Shown: positions 27,814 through 36,097 of the stretch, piece after piece | Layout of the letters: each line of letters opens with the position of its first letter | Numbering within the stretch: the stretch's first letter is position 1 | NCBI GenBank assembly: GCA_014804695.1 | Contig: JAAUZJ010000001.1 | Span: 1 to 53,185, forward strand | DNA length: 53,185 nucleotides | DNA from: Lachnospiraceae bacterium | GTDB lineage: Bacteria > Bacillota > Clostridia > Lachnospirales > Lachnospiraceae | Reading direction: 5' to 3' | Translations under genes and position numbers: made by a program | The notes under the pieces: generated by a model | The model's database searches: none | Seen by the model: only the letters and a program-made list of their open reading frames with translations | Told to the model about the DNA's origin: nothing

Positions 27814-29424
27814 TTAAACAAGCGTTTCCTTGCTGTCCTTGTATACCGCGATACTACCGATTTGAACGGTGTTCGACTGTTTTGATTTAAGTGGACCAGA
27901 CGGTATCAATGTTGAACCCTCAACATTGATACTGTCAGTTCCTGTAATTTCAGTGAGCGTATCTAAATCAATCTCCGTTTTGTCATCTGAATAATAAAAT
28001 GTGATAACAAGTCTGTCATTATACACATATATTTTATCAACAAAATATTCAAGAATTGTGTTTCGCGTTCTTTCATCATCAAAATTAGAATTGGCATATA
28101 TATTAAAATATTTTTGTATGCTATATTCATCAGCCACAAGAACCTGTTTTATCTTTTCTGTTTCTATGGCTTCTTCAAGTGATGTCTTTCGATTTTCTAA
28201 GTCTACAAGACGAGATGTAATTGTATCTGACATAACACCTTTTTCAATAACATTTAAAAGATTTTTGATACCTTTTTGGGTTTCTTTCAACTCAGCCTCT
28301 AAACTTGATATATAACCATTATCAGCGTTAAGTTTTTTGCAATATGTGCTTATATCAACAGCCAGACTTGCAAGATTCTCTGTATCTTCAATCAAATTCC
28401 TTAACACCCATATAACATGGGATTCTAATAGAGGCTTTGAAATGCTTTGCAAATCGCATTTATGTTTGCGGTGATTTTTACAAGAATAATAGTAGTGAAT
28501 TTTTCCAGTCTTTGAAGTACCAGATATTCCGTGCATTGTAGTACCACACTCACCACAATATAATTTTCCAGTCAGCCAGTATCTTGGAGCATCTTCTTCA
28601 ATAGATGGTGTTCTTGCTTTATGTTTGTTCTGTTCAAATCGCTTCTGAACTTCCTCAAAAAGTTCATCAGATATCAATCGGGGCATACCATGCGGTATAA
28701 CTATATCACTATAATGATATTCTCCCAGATATGCTCTGTTTTTCAAAAGATATCTAAGACTATTTATTGTAAATTCTCGGCCAAAGACTGTTTTTTGACC
28801 TTGCTTATTCAATTCATCAACTATTTGTGCTAATGGCTTTCCAGATGCATATTGCTTAAAAATACGCTGTACAATAGGAGAAGTTGCTTCGTCCTCAATG
28901 TAGTGCTTCGTATCGTCTACCTTATAACCCAACATTTTATGTCCGTTGTATAGGGCCTTTTGAGCATTGTAAAGCATACCGCGAGTCACATTCTGTCTTA
29001 ATTGATGTGAATAAAATTCAGACATACCTTCATATATGGCTTCGATAAGAACCGCTTCTGGTGAATTCTCTGGAATAGTCTCAGCTACATAATTAATGGA
29101 ACAGCCAGCGTCTCGTATTTTATGTTTAGCAATCGCCAAAATATATTTATCTCTCGCAAGTCTGTCAGTTTTCCAAAGAATAAGAACTGCTGGTTTCAAC
29201 TTATCAACTTCTGACAACATTTGTTGAAATCCGGGACGTTCATCCGTCATTCCGGATATTGCCCTATCTTCATATTCTTTTATGATAGTTAAACCATGTT
29301 TCTCAGCATATAAATGAGCTTGCTCTTTTTGTTGTTCAATAGATGCTTCATTCTGCGCATGAGAACTGAAACGATAATATGCAATCGCGTGATTGTTGTC
29401 ATTTTGTTTGAATTTATTTTTCAA
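27814..29424 (-). CDS. Large serine recombinase
   Basis: Site-specific DNA recombinase that probably integrates and excises the surrounding element. The resolvase domain (about 12-155) has YYRFSSHAQNEASIEQQ with the catalytic serine, and LILWKTDRLARD. A recombinase domain, a zinc ribbon (CGECGTTMHG and CKNHRKHKC, about 285-325), a coiled coil and the C-terminal KIYVYNDRLVITF follow. 536 residues is typical. Its last 30 codons contain a 15-bp copy of the ssrA 3' end, so the tail after SGPL is encoded by DNA outside the element. The gene is more AT-rich than its neighbours. Confidence 0.93.
   Translation of the reverse strand: MKNKFKQNDNNHAIAYYRFSSHAQNEASIEQQKEQAHLYAEKHGLTIIKEYEDRAISGMTDERPGFQQMLSEVDKLKPAVLILWKTDRLARDKYILAIAKHKIRDAGCSINYVAETIPENSPEAVLIEAIYEGMSEFYSHQLRQNVTRGMLYNAQKALYNGHKMLGYKVDDTKHYIEDEATSPIVQRIFKQYASGKPLAQIVDELNKQGQKTVFGREFTINSLRYLLKNRAYLGEYHYSDIVIPHGMPRLISDELFEEVQKRFEQNKHKARTPSIEEDAPRYWLTGKLYCGECGTTMHGISGTSKTGKIHYYYSCKNHRKHKCDLQSISKPLLESHVIWVLRNLIEDTENLASLAVDISTYCKKLNADNGYISSLEAELKETQKGIKNLLNVIEKGVMSDTITSRLVDLENRKTSLEEAIETEKIKQVLVADEYSIQKYFNIYANSNFDDERTRNTILEYFVDKIYVYNDRLVITFYYSDDKTEIDLDTLTEITGTDSINVEGSTLIPSGPLKSKQSNTVQIGSIAVYKDSKETLV
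27889..27903. repeat. Putative attL, 15-bp direct repeat
   Basis: AAGTGGACCAGACGG is identical to 40560-40574 at the 3' end of ssrA. It lies inside the recombinase reading frame and is taken as the left end of the element. Confidence 0.75.
27899..27936. repeat. 17-bp inverted repeat beside attL
   Basis: GTATCAATGTTGA-ACCC-TCAACATTGATAC is a perfect 13-bp stem, extended to 17 bp with one G-T pair. It overlaps the right edge of the 15-bp repeat, inside the recombinase gene, and could be part of the recombinase binding site. Confidence 0.6.
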
Positions 29425-29607
29425 TCACTCCACTCCTATTCTGTATATTATACTTGAAAAATACTGATTCATCAACATTTTATATAATTCAAGAAAAGCA
29501 TTATGGTAAGACCTGCTTTTGTTCAGTCCCCGGCTGCGTTCTCAGCGCAGCCCTATTCTCCCTATAATGCTTCAACACATGGGATATAAGAAGTTTTATG
29601 TATAATA

Positions 29608-29623
29608 GTTCAGACGTCCGACC
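29608..29623. promoter_or_regulatory. Island palindrome, site 1
   Basis: GTTCAGACGTCCGACC fits the consensus GTTCRGACGTCYGAAC with one change. It lies 184 bp before the recombinase start; a TATTAT box follows it on the minus strand. Confidence 0.6.
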
Positions 29624-29854
29624 TGTTTGTCTTACCCTCACATGGATAATACATGCAGGCAGTCTCCTATGCGTTTGTCATTCCATTACATCTGCCAACG
29701 GCAGCGGTTCCGGATATTGAAGATTGTTGTATGCTTACTGAAACAAAAAAGCAGGCCTGCAACAATATAACCAAAAAGACAAAACAGAGTGTAAACACTT
29801 ACATTTTTATCCTTTTCGATTGGCATATTGCTGCTAGGTCTGCCTATCATCCAT

Positions 29855-29909
29855 ACCCGTTCGGGTGCCGCCATGCGGCACAGGGTTAAGCCAAGATGTA
29901 TTGGCTTTT
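29855..29909 (+). ncRNA. Candidate structured RNA (three hairpins)
   Basis: Consecutive stems ACCCG-TT-CGGGT, GTGCCGC-CAT-GCGGCAC and AAGCCAA-N6-TTGGCTT, the last followed by TTTTG, resemble the 3' end of a small RNA on the plus strand. No promoter is clear. Confidence 0.35.
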
Positions 29910-30225
29910 GAATTGCACTATCATAATATCATATTTTAATAATTTATCAATCTTCATTTTAAGATAAAACTAACCAAAGTTTTACGCTATATGTTGTGCT
30001 TGTTCAACAATCACAAGCCATATGATGTACCAAACCTGCGTTGTGATGTCTGCATCCTGCTCAGACCTTATGAACAGGTTAGCGCAATTATTAAGCGCAC
30101 AATATGGGGGCATCCCAAAACGCTAAAGCAATGGATAAATGTTGTGGGGCGTGTCCTGTTTATTTCAAGATTCGGAGCCAGAGGCGGCAATACCCAGCCA
30201 CCATTGCCTCCAGGCAATGGCTTGG

Positions 30226-30349
30226 CCTTGAATTTACGTAAGCGGAATGTTACAATGCTGTTTCCGATGGATGGTGAAAGTCCTGTTTATTTCTGAGTTC
30301 CCCACCGTCGGCATGAAAGAGGTTACATTCCGCTTACGGAAAGTCAAGG
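30226..30349. repeat. 124-bp inverted-repeat structure
   Basis: CGTAAGCGGAATGTTAC (30237-30253) pairs with GTTACATTCCGCTTACG (30322-30338) with one mismatch, and CCTTGA/TCAAGG pair outside it. The GTAAGCGG ends recall IS66-type termini, but no target-site duplication is seen. It could be a miniature transposon relic or a transfer origin. Confidence 0.5.
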
Positions 30350-30438
30350 TTGGCGTCCGCGTGGAAATGTTTTTTGTTTTTGGAATGTCTTTTTGAATTA
30401 TAAAATGCAGAAGGTAAAATGTTTTTAGTCATTCGTTA

Positions 30439-30467
30439 TTGAATTTATCGTGGGGATATGCTATCAT
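30439..30467 (+). promoter_or_regulatory. Promoter of the convergent antitoxin RNA
   Basis: TTGAAT (30439-30444), a 17-nt spacer and TATCAT (30462-30467) on the plus strand. Transcription would begin near 30474 and run toward the toxin 3' end. Confidence 0.6.
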
Positions 30468-30473
30468 GAAGAC

Positions 30474-30567
30474 AAAAGAGGAAACAACCGCCCACAAAGT
30501 GGTTGACCTCCCAGATAAGTTTTGAGCCTACCTAGACCGCCAAGTACAAGGTAGGCTTATTTATTTT
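30474..30567 (+). ncRNA. Putative type I antitoxin RNA
   Basis: A predicted RNA of about 95 nt converging on the holin-like toxin gene. It starts after a good sigma-A promoter, has no open frame of note, and ends with a GCCTACCT/AGGTAGGC hairpin and T-rich tail that overlaps the toxin stop region. The layout matches txpA/ratA-type systems, in which such an RNA pairs with the toxin mRNA 3' end. Confidence 0.6.
30525..30567 (+). terminator. Terminator of the antitoxin RNA
   Basis: Perfect 9-bp stem AGCCTACCT/AGGTAGGCT (30525-30533 with 30549-30557) followed by TATTTATTTT. Confidence 0.75.
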
Positions 30568-30656
30568 CGCTTGTTGTTCCTATCAATATAGGCAAGCAGT
30601 GAAATGAGAAAAGTACCACCCAAAATCAAAAGGCTTATGACTTCATATGTACTCAT
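30561..30656 (-). CDS. Holin-like type I toxin peptide
   Basis: A 31-residue peptide, MSTYEVISLLILGGTFLI at its start, with one membrane helix, a charged turn (AYIDRNNKRK) and stop. This is the pattern of the putative holin-like toxins of the TxpA/BsrG type, which damage the membrane when not silenced by RNA. The ATG has a strong GGGGAGG eight bases upstream and a sigma-A promoter about 70 bp further up. It is too short for usual gene finders. Confidence 0.8.
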   Translation of the reverse strand: MSTYEVISLLILGGTFLISLLAYIDRNNKRK

Positions 30657-30727
30657 ATCCACCACCTCCCCTCTTTTTCAAGTTTAGGGAGATTTACCAC
30701 CTTGCAACACGATTGTTCCTCTATGCC

Positions 30728-30756
30728 ATAGTATCATATTCTTGTTCCTGTGACAA
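30728..30756 (-). promoter_or_regulatory. Promoter of the holin-like toxin
   Basis: On the minus strand TTGTCA (30751-30756), a 17-nt spacer and TACTAT (30728-30733). Transcription would start near 30721, giving a leader of about 65 nt. Confidence 0.65.
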
Positions 30757-31129
30757 TTTCTTTTCAGAAGCTGTTGCAATTATTCTTTTAATTGTTTAAA
30801 ATAATTAAAAAATAATTTCTGTGTTTTTATTTAATGCTACGTTATATCTTTCGGAGCAGTGGATCAGAAGCGCGTATGCGTTCATTGCAGGACACCGGAG
30901 ATGCGGAGCGTCGGAGAGTGCAAGGCAAAAGACATAGTCTTGTGCCGCAGTAAGGGCCCCGAATGAGTAACACGAATGAGCGGGTGAGGAGCGCAGCGAC
31001 GAAGGCGTGTCAGCTATGCTGACTGCACTCCGTGCATAACGCCCCCTTATCCTGTTCCGCCATTTTCGTCGTTTCGAGCGTAAGCGAGAATAAGACGTGT
31101 GGATTCTACCCATTTATGAGCATTTTCGA

Positions 31130-31391
31130 TTTTTCCAAAGGGTCCGTTTTTGCCTCGATTTATTTTTCCAATTCTTCCAACTTGGAATTTTGCAAATTTT
31201 TCTGCCCATAAATGAGGATTTTATCTGCGATATTTTTCCAAAGATTTTTGGCGCCGTTATGCACTTGGAAAAATAAAATAAGCGTGCAGCGGCGCATCAT
31301 TTATTGCCGATTTGATGTATGATTCTAAACGATATTATGCACATCATTCAATAACTTCTATATCCTTTCGATAAACTTTGGATTTTTCCAA
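31130..31391. repeat. TTTTTCCAA repeat cluster
   Basis: Exact copies at 31130-31138, 31163-31171, 31233-31241 and 31383-31391, and an inverted copy at 31265-31273, plus partial copies near 31173-31187. The inverted and last copies lie in longer matching arms (TGCACTT next to GGAAAAAT). This could be an iteron array or a protein-binding region. Confidence 0.55.
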
Positions 31392-31459
31392 CAAGTGCAT
31401 CTGACTGTCATTGTAGCGTATATTCCCAAACGGTATTACATATATGGACAAAGTGTTTT

Positions 31460-31475
31460 CTGTTCGGACGTCTGA
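31460..31475. promoter_or_regulatory. Island palindrome, site 2
   Basis: GTTCGGACGTCTGACC, one change from GTTCRGACGTCYGAAC. It lies between the radC-like terminator and the TTTTTCCAA cluster. Confidence 0.6.
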
Positions 31476-31626
31476 CCTGCAGACCGTTCTGGTATTTTTT
31501 AGTGGTCTTTATGTGCGCCACGTTAAGCCCACTGCGTTGTTATATTGCGTGTTATTCTATACGGCATTGCGTGTATATTCAAAAAATGGACACAACCGTA
31601 TATGGCTATGTTTATGGGAAATCAGA

Positions 31627-31672
31627 GAAAAAATAAAGCCCCCGGATGTGTTTAAATACATCCAGAGGCTTT
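31627..31672 (-). terminator. Terminator of the DUF5688/RadC operon
   Basis: A 15-bp stem (31635-31649 with 31658-31672), perfect as RNA when G-U pairs are allowed, followed on the minus strand by ATTTTTT. Confidence 0.85.
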
Positions 31673-31712
31673 AGCGGGCATATTAAGTTTTGGAGAAAAG
31701 AGAGAAGGGGCT

Positions 31713-32198
31713 TCACGCCCCTTCAAGCAATCCTGCTTCACGCAGGCTGAAATATTTTTTGTTTTCCATTCCGCCTATTATGATGTGATCCGAAAGGATA
31801 ATCCCTACCAATTCACCCGCCTCCTTTATCTTTTTGGTTATCTCTATATCATCGCTGCTTGGAACAGCCGCGCCGCTGGGATGGTTGTGGCATATGATTA
31901 TCTGTACGGCTCCCGAAATGAGGGCACGCATATACAGTTCCCTCGGCGTCATATAGCTTGCAGTGGCGCTTCCCTTTGAAATGAAAAACAGCCCGGCCAC
32001 TTCACATGAAGCATTTAATGATAGCATATATATATGCTCCTCGGCTTTTTTGTCTATATGCGTAAGTCTGATAAACATATCCGCTGCATCAGCAGGTGAG
32101 CCTATCTTTAAGGCTGCGTCATAGTTTAAGGTTTTTTCCTTGACCAGATGTACATGCCCTTCACCGTCAACTTCCATGTCGTATAAATTTACTTTCAC
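31713..32198 (-). CDS. RadC-like JAMM (JAB) domain protein
   Basis: A 161-residue protein with the RadC/MPN fold. The JAMM metal site is HNHPSG with His104 and His106, and Asp117 in PSSDD. Full RadC proteins are about 225 residues and begin with a helix-hairpin-helix region, absent here; this short form is common on mobile elements. The function is unproven. The start is GTG at 32198, seven bases after GGAGG. It is the last gene of an operon with DUF5688. Confidence 0.88.
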   Translation of the reverse strand: MKVNLYDMEVDGEGHVHLVKEKTLNYDAALKIGSPADAADMFIRLTHIDKKAEEHIYMLSLNASCEVAGLFFISKGSATASYMTPRELYMRALISGAVQIIICHNHPSGAAVPSSDDIEITKKIKEAGELVGIILSDHIIIGGMENKKYFSLREAGLLEGA

Positions 32199-32267
32199 GT
32201 TTTTTCCTCCTTTTTTTGGGATAGATAAACGCCCGGCAGCTTATAAATACCGCAGGGCGCATATTTA

Positions 32268-33224
32268 TCATCCATAACATTCAACTATCACTTTGTTCAA
32301 ATCACGGTAATAGCGATATACACTGTTTGAGAGTATTTCTTCCTTATCAAGTAAATTCGCATTTACGTCTTTTACCATTTCAGAAAGACTGCTTGCATAC
32401 ATGCCTGTTGCAGGAATAAACAGAAGTTCATGGACACTTGATGGTAAAATGTAGAAGTCATCATTTATCCTGTCTGAAAATTCCTTAAGTCTATTTTTTT
32501 GCATTAAAAACGTTGCGCCGAACTCACGCGCCTTATTTGTGGCAACATACATTTCGGGTCCCATATGCGGCGGTGCTGCAAAAAAGCTGTCTGCTCCATT
32601 TAAGCCAAGTTCAGCCGCTGCATCCTTCATTACTTCCGCAATGCTTAATATACAATATTCAGTATTATTATTCATCGCCGCATCGTACAAATCAGCTTCA
32701 TCAACGCCCCATAATTCAAGAAGGTTTGGGGTTATTGTTATTGAAGCGTTATATCCGTTTACCTGGAGCGGTATGTAATAGATTATCGCTAAATCCCGGA
32801 ACTTACGGTGTGGAAGCATGTAAATTTTGTCGCTGTTCATTTCGGCATTTACCAGCTTGCAGCATATCCTGTCTTTAACCTGATCGAAGCTTGATATGCT
32901 ACCTGTATCAAAGTCGAAGTCCCGCATGTTTTCATGGAATACTTTGATTATATCGTCGCATATTTCCATGATATCCATATCTCCCTCATTATAGCTTCCA
33001 AGATATCCTTCAAGGTAGATTATGGCACCAGCATCCGGGCGCTCACTGTTACTGCTTATGGAAAGCCCTACAGGGGTTATTCCGTTGTTTTTCCGGTTTT
33101 CAGAGACAGATATGGAATATCCGTCCCCCAGCAGGTCTTTCAGCTGTTTCATCACCATTTCTGCAAATACAATGATGTCAAAGCAGGCAGTTTCAGTTTT
33201 ACCGCCGTTAATTGTATTAAACAT
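32268..33224 (-). CDS. DUF5688 family protein
   Basis: A 318-residue soluble protein of unknown function, recognised as DUF5688 by DQVKDRICCKLVNAEMN, the DLAIIYYIPLQVN and LLELWGVDEADLYDAA segments, and the C-terminal FYILPSSVHELLFIPA. The family is found mainly in Lachnospiraceae and relatives, often on accessory elements. There is no signal peptide or membrane helix. The start at 33224 follows GGAAGGAGG; a longer frame from 33275 is not supported. It lies 69 bp before the RadC-like gene in one operon. Confidence 0.8.
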   Translation of the reverse strand: MFNTINGGKTETACFDIIVFAEMVMKQLKDLLGDGYSISVSENRKNNGITPVGLSISSNSERPDAGAIIYLEGYLGSYNEGDMDIMEICDDIIKVFHENMRDFDFDTGSISSFDQVKDRICCKLVNAEMNSDKIYMLPHRKFRDLAIIYYIPLQVNGYNASITITPNLLELWGVDEADLYDAAMNNNTEYCILSIAEVMKDAAAELGLNGADSFFAAPPHMGPEMYVATNKAREFGATFLMQKNRLKEFSDRINDDFYILPSSVHELLFIPATGMYASSLSEMVKDVNANLLDKEEILSNSVYRYYRDLNKVIVECYG

Positions 33225-33491
33225 TTTTCCTCCTTCCTTCCGGTACTTACCGGCTCTTTGTTTGGTTAAGGGCACTGCGGTTTATGCTGCGCCCTGTGGT
33301 TGATATACGGACGATACGCAGAGGGTGGTGTCCGTATGGCTGCACGGGTATATATACCCATACAGAGAATCCAGCAGTCAAGCAGGATTCGACGCCTTAT
33401 GGCATCCGGTTCATTTCGCTTAAAAATCCGGCGCCGCGATCGGCGCAGAAATGGTGCGGGAATGGAATAGAGCAGGAAGGGTAGAAACTGG
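33225..33491. other. Leader region of the DUF5688 operon
   Basis: No gene. It holds an ATACGGAC/GTCCGTAT inverted repeat near 33305-33337, the perfect 14-bp palindrome GGGTATATATACCC (33346-33359), a TTATGGCATCCGGT motif (33397-33410) shared with 37589-37602, and the hairpin GCGCCG-CGAT-CGGCGC (33431-33446). Confidence 0.5.
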
Positions 33492-33523
33492 AAAAAAGAC
33501 AGCCCACAACGCTGTGGACTGCC
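33492..33523 (-). terminator. Terminator of the secreted protein gene
   Basis: An 11-bp stem with G-U pairs (33498-33508 with 33513-33523) followed by six T's on the minus strand. Confidence 0.8.
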
Positions 33524-33556
33524 TTAAGATTATTATTATTTAGTTTCTGTAAGTGC

Positions 33557-35521
33557 TTATGCTGCATCTGTATCTGCATCTTCAACTACGCTGTTTTCCG
33601 GGATGACAGTTTCTACATCTGCCTGTGTTTCCGCATCTGTAACCGCATCATCAGATAGTGTGCTGTCTGCATTATCCATATCATCAGATGTGGTACTGTT
33701 GGCATCTTCTGAATCTGTATCTGTACTAACTGTTTCATCAGTTACAGCATCACCTTCATCTGTACTGCCTGTGCCTTCATCAGTTGCAGTATTGCCTGTA
33801 TCTTCTGAACCTGTAGTATTATCTGTTTCGTCGGATGCAGTTCCTTTTTCATCATCTGCACCTTTTTCTGTTCCTTCATCAGCAGGAGTTTCATCCTCTG
33901 TCGGATTTTCCTCTGTGTCAGCAGGTTCGTCCGTAGCATCAGTTCCTTCTTCATCACCTGTACCGTTTTCTGTTCCTTCATCAGCAGGAGTTTCATCATC
34001 TGCCGGATTTTCCTCTGTGTCTGGTGTTTCGTCATTTTCTGATTCTTCCGTATCAGTAGGTTCTTCCGTGGTATCAGTTACTTCTTCGTCCGTAACAGCT
34101 TCTTCCGGTGCATCAGTTACGTCTTCGTCTGTTTCCGGCTTAGTTACGCTGTCTTTTCCGGCTGCTTTCTGTGTATCAGCACTTTTACTCTTGTCTTGGA
34201 TTGTGAAGTAAACATTGATTGTTCCAGTGTAGTTGCCTTTTCCCTTGACTATGATTACGGCTTTGTCCGAGGGCTTTACATTATTCTTATAGGACAGGGT
34301 GTAGTCTGTTTTTTCTTTCAGTTGGTATTGTTCGGGTTGTGATTGATTTGCAGTCTTAATAAGTCTGTTGCTATCGAACAATCCTACGCCTGTCTTCACG
34401 GGCTTACCTGTGTAACCTTTTACTTTAGCCTTTGATTCATCATCAAGCATTTCTTCCGTAATAGGAATCTTGGTAATTTTGAAACTCTTTGTAATGGTTC
34501 CGTAGTAGCTGCCTTTTCCTGCGATTACTATTTTAGCCGTACCGATTTTGGTGTTGTTCATGTAATATTGCACTGCATAGTCTTTATCCTGTTCAAGCTC
34601 CTTGCCGTTGACCGTAAGTTTTACCTGTGACATATCCTGTTTAACGGCCTTGCCGTAGTTATATGTTTTAGAGGTCAATCCTATAACTTTGGCTTTGCTT
34701 ATCTTGGTCCCACCTGTGATTGTGAAATTTACTTCTTTTTCGCCCACAAGCCCCGAACCCTCTACTGCGGTGAGCCTTACAATGCCTGTACCGCTGTTGA
34801 CGTTGTTTAAGTATTTTACGGTGTAGTCTTTGCCTTCTTCCAGATTGGTCTTACCTAGTTTTACACTCGTGATTACGCCTGATGTGATTTCTTCACCAGA
34901 GTATTGCACTTTGTTTACCTTGACTTTGACCGAGGACATGGACTTTGAGCCTTCCGTGGTGTCATAAACATAAATTCTCTTTGTGTATATACCACTATAG
35001 CTGCCTCTGCCTCCTATACCAAGTCTGTATAAGCCGGGTGCTGTGAGGCTGTCCACATCAGTCCACTTCTGGTTGTCTTCGTCCCAAAGGGAGTAGCCAA
35101 ATACATACTCTTTTGTTTTCTTATTATACTTAAGAGCCTTGCCGTTTACAACTACTTTTGAAGGTTTAGGCGTCTGCTTAACATAAGAGCCTGCTTTCTT
35201 CTTAGCTTTTAATATGTTTGTCTTAATCTTGACAGTTGCATTAAGCGTGTTCACGTCTGCGTACTTGTCGTTGGTGAGTAGTTCTTTGAGCGCCTTCTGT
35301 TCTTCTTCTTTCTTTTTGCGTTCTTCTTCTTTTTCTTCTTCTGTTTTGCCGTCGTTTGTCATATCCCAGTCGTCGGGATTGGCAGGATTGTCACCGGAAT
35401 CTGTCCAACCGTTCCAGTCCATAGCGTTTACAGTCATTGCATCTGAACCAGTTACAATGATGACTGCTGCGAATGTGAGCATTGCAAGTTTAGCAATCTT
35501 TGCCAATAGTTTCTTTTTCAT
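33557..35521 (-). CDS. Secreted protein with MBG-like repeats
   Basis: A 654-residue exported protein. A signal peptide (MKKKLLAKIAKLAMLTFAAV) with likely cleavage near residue 30 is followed by a Lys/Glu-rich stretch. Residues about 100-440 hold four or so beta-rich repeats with the GTGxxxxxGKGxYxGT pattern (for example VKGKGNYTGTINVYFTI), as in MBG/YDG-type adhesin modules. The last 210 residues are a low-complexity Asp/Glu/Thr tail with repeats such as DETPADEGTE. No LPXTG or other anchor is seen. The start at 35521 lies nine bases after AAGGAGG. A surface or extracellular binding role is inferred. Confidence 0.8.
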   Translation of the reverse strand: MKKKLLAKIAKLAMLTFAAVIIVTGSDAMTVNAMDWNGWTDSGDNPANPDDWDMTNDGKTEEEKEEERKKKEEEQKALKELLTNDKYADVNTLNATVKIKTNILKAKKKAGSYVKQTPKPSKVVVNGKALKYNKKTKEYVFGYSLWDEDNQKWTDVDSLTAPGLYRLGIGGRGSYSGIYTKRIYVYDTTEGSKSMSSVKVKVNKVQYSGEEITSGVITSVKLGKTNLEEGKDYTVKYLNNVNSGTGIVRLTAVEGSGLVGEKEVNFTITGGTKISKAKVIGLTSKTYNYGKAVKQDMSQVKLTVNGKELEQDKDYAVQYYMNNTKIGTAKIVIAGKGSYYGTITKSFKITKIPITEEMLDDESKAKVKGYTGKPVKTGVGLFDSNRLIKTANQSQPEQYQLKEKTDYTLSYKNNVKPSDKAVIIVKGKGNYTGTINVYFTIQDKSKSADTQKAAGKDSVTKPETDEDVTDAPEEAVTDEEVTDTTEEPTDTEESENDETPDTEENPADDETPADEGTENGTGDEEGTDATDEPADTEENPTEDETPADEGTEKGADDEKGTASDETDNTTGSEDTGNTATDEGTGSTDEGDAVTDETVSTDTDSEDANSTTSDDMDNADSTLSDDAVTDAETQADVETVIPENSVVEDADTDAA

Positions 35522-35742
35522 TGTCATGTTCCTCCTTCGTTCTGAATAGCTGTCAATCAGCTTTTATTTAGGCTGCGCTAGTCTTTGTTACATTACATTA
35601 TGCGCAGTCTGGTAAATCGTGCCGCAAGGCCCTTTGTCTCATGTAAGACTTATACGGTATGCGGTTTTATTCAAAAAAACATCCGGGGATATGGCAATAT
35701 CCCCCAAAAATTCTGCATTATGTATCTATCCGGCCTGCTACA

Positions 35743-35758
35743 GTTTGGACGTCTGAAC
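35743..35758. promoter_or_regulatory. Island palindrome, site 3
   Basis: GTTTGGACGTCTGAAC, one change from GTTCRGACGTCYGAAC. It is 222 bp before the secreted-protein start. Confidence 0.6.
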
Positions 35759-36097
35759 AGATACGCAGTTTTATAATGCCACTCCTAATATATTAGGGCA
35801 TAGGTCAAGAGGCATTGTGCTGATTAAATTGCTGATCCGTGTTTTTAGGGTTTTGTATTTTAAGCTGCCTGCCTCCTTCTAAAATGCCATGAATTGAAAT
35901 TTTTGTAGAGCGCCCGTCTTGCAGGGGGGCGGAGATTTCCTTCCCCCTTCTGACAAGGCATTATTTGCGAAATAAATAAAATAAGCGGCGCAGGATTCTT
36001 AGTCCTACACCGCAATAAAGTTAAAGCAACACAAGCCTAAATCACTAGATTGATATTGCGTAAAAATGAAAAGTCTAGTAAAATTAGGTATGGGTGC

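Larger units (their letters stand above)
29425..30438. other. Gene-poor region upstream of the recombinase
   Basis: No convincing gene was found. It holds one 16-bp island palindrome (29608-29623), a run of three hairpins (29855-29909) and a 124-bp inverted-repeat structure (30226-30349). Possible frames here lack ribosome-binding sites. A minus-strand frame near 29690-29824 has one hydrophobic stretch but no supported start. Confidence 0.5.
30757..31626. other. Gene-free region with repeat cluster
   Basis: No convincing gene. 30840-31080 is a locally GC-rich block whose minus-strand frames look degenerate. 31128-31391 holds five copies of TTTTTCCAA. 31460-31475 is an island palindrome. Confidence 0.5.

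Noticed and set aside
29686..29824. Possible short membrane peptide
   Set aside because: It has one hydrophobic segment but no ribosome-binding site before any start; kept only as a possibility within the hairpin finding.
29991..30296. Plus-strand frame of 101 codons
   Set aside because: No ribosome-binding site, no recognisable domain, and it runs across the 124-bp inverted-repeat structure; better explained as non-coding.
30805..31113. Minus-strand frame of 102 codons, Arg- and Ser-rich
   Set aside because: Composition looks like a shadow of GC-rich non-coding DNA; no ribosome-binding site or family likeness.
31444..31674. Plus-strand frame of 76 codons
   Set aside because: It contains an island palindrome and the whole terminator of the opposite operon and lacks a ribosome-binding site.
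33603..34211. Plus-strand Ser/Val-rich frame of 202 codons
   Set aside because: It is the antisense of the Asp/Glu/Thr-rich tail of the secreted protein; repeats keep the frame open by composition.
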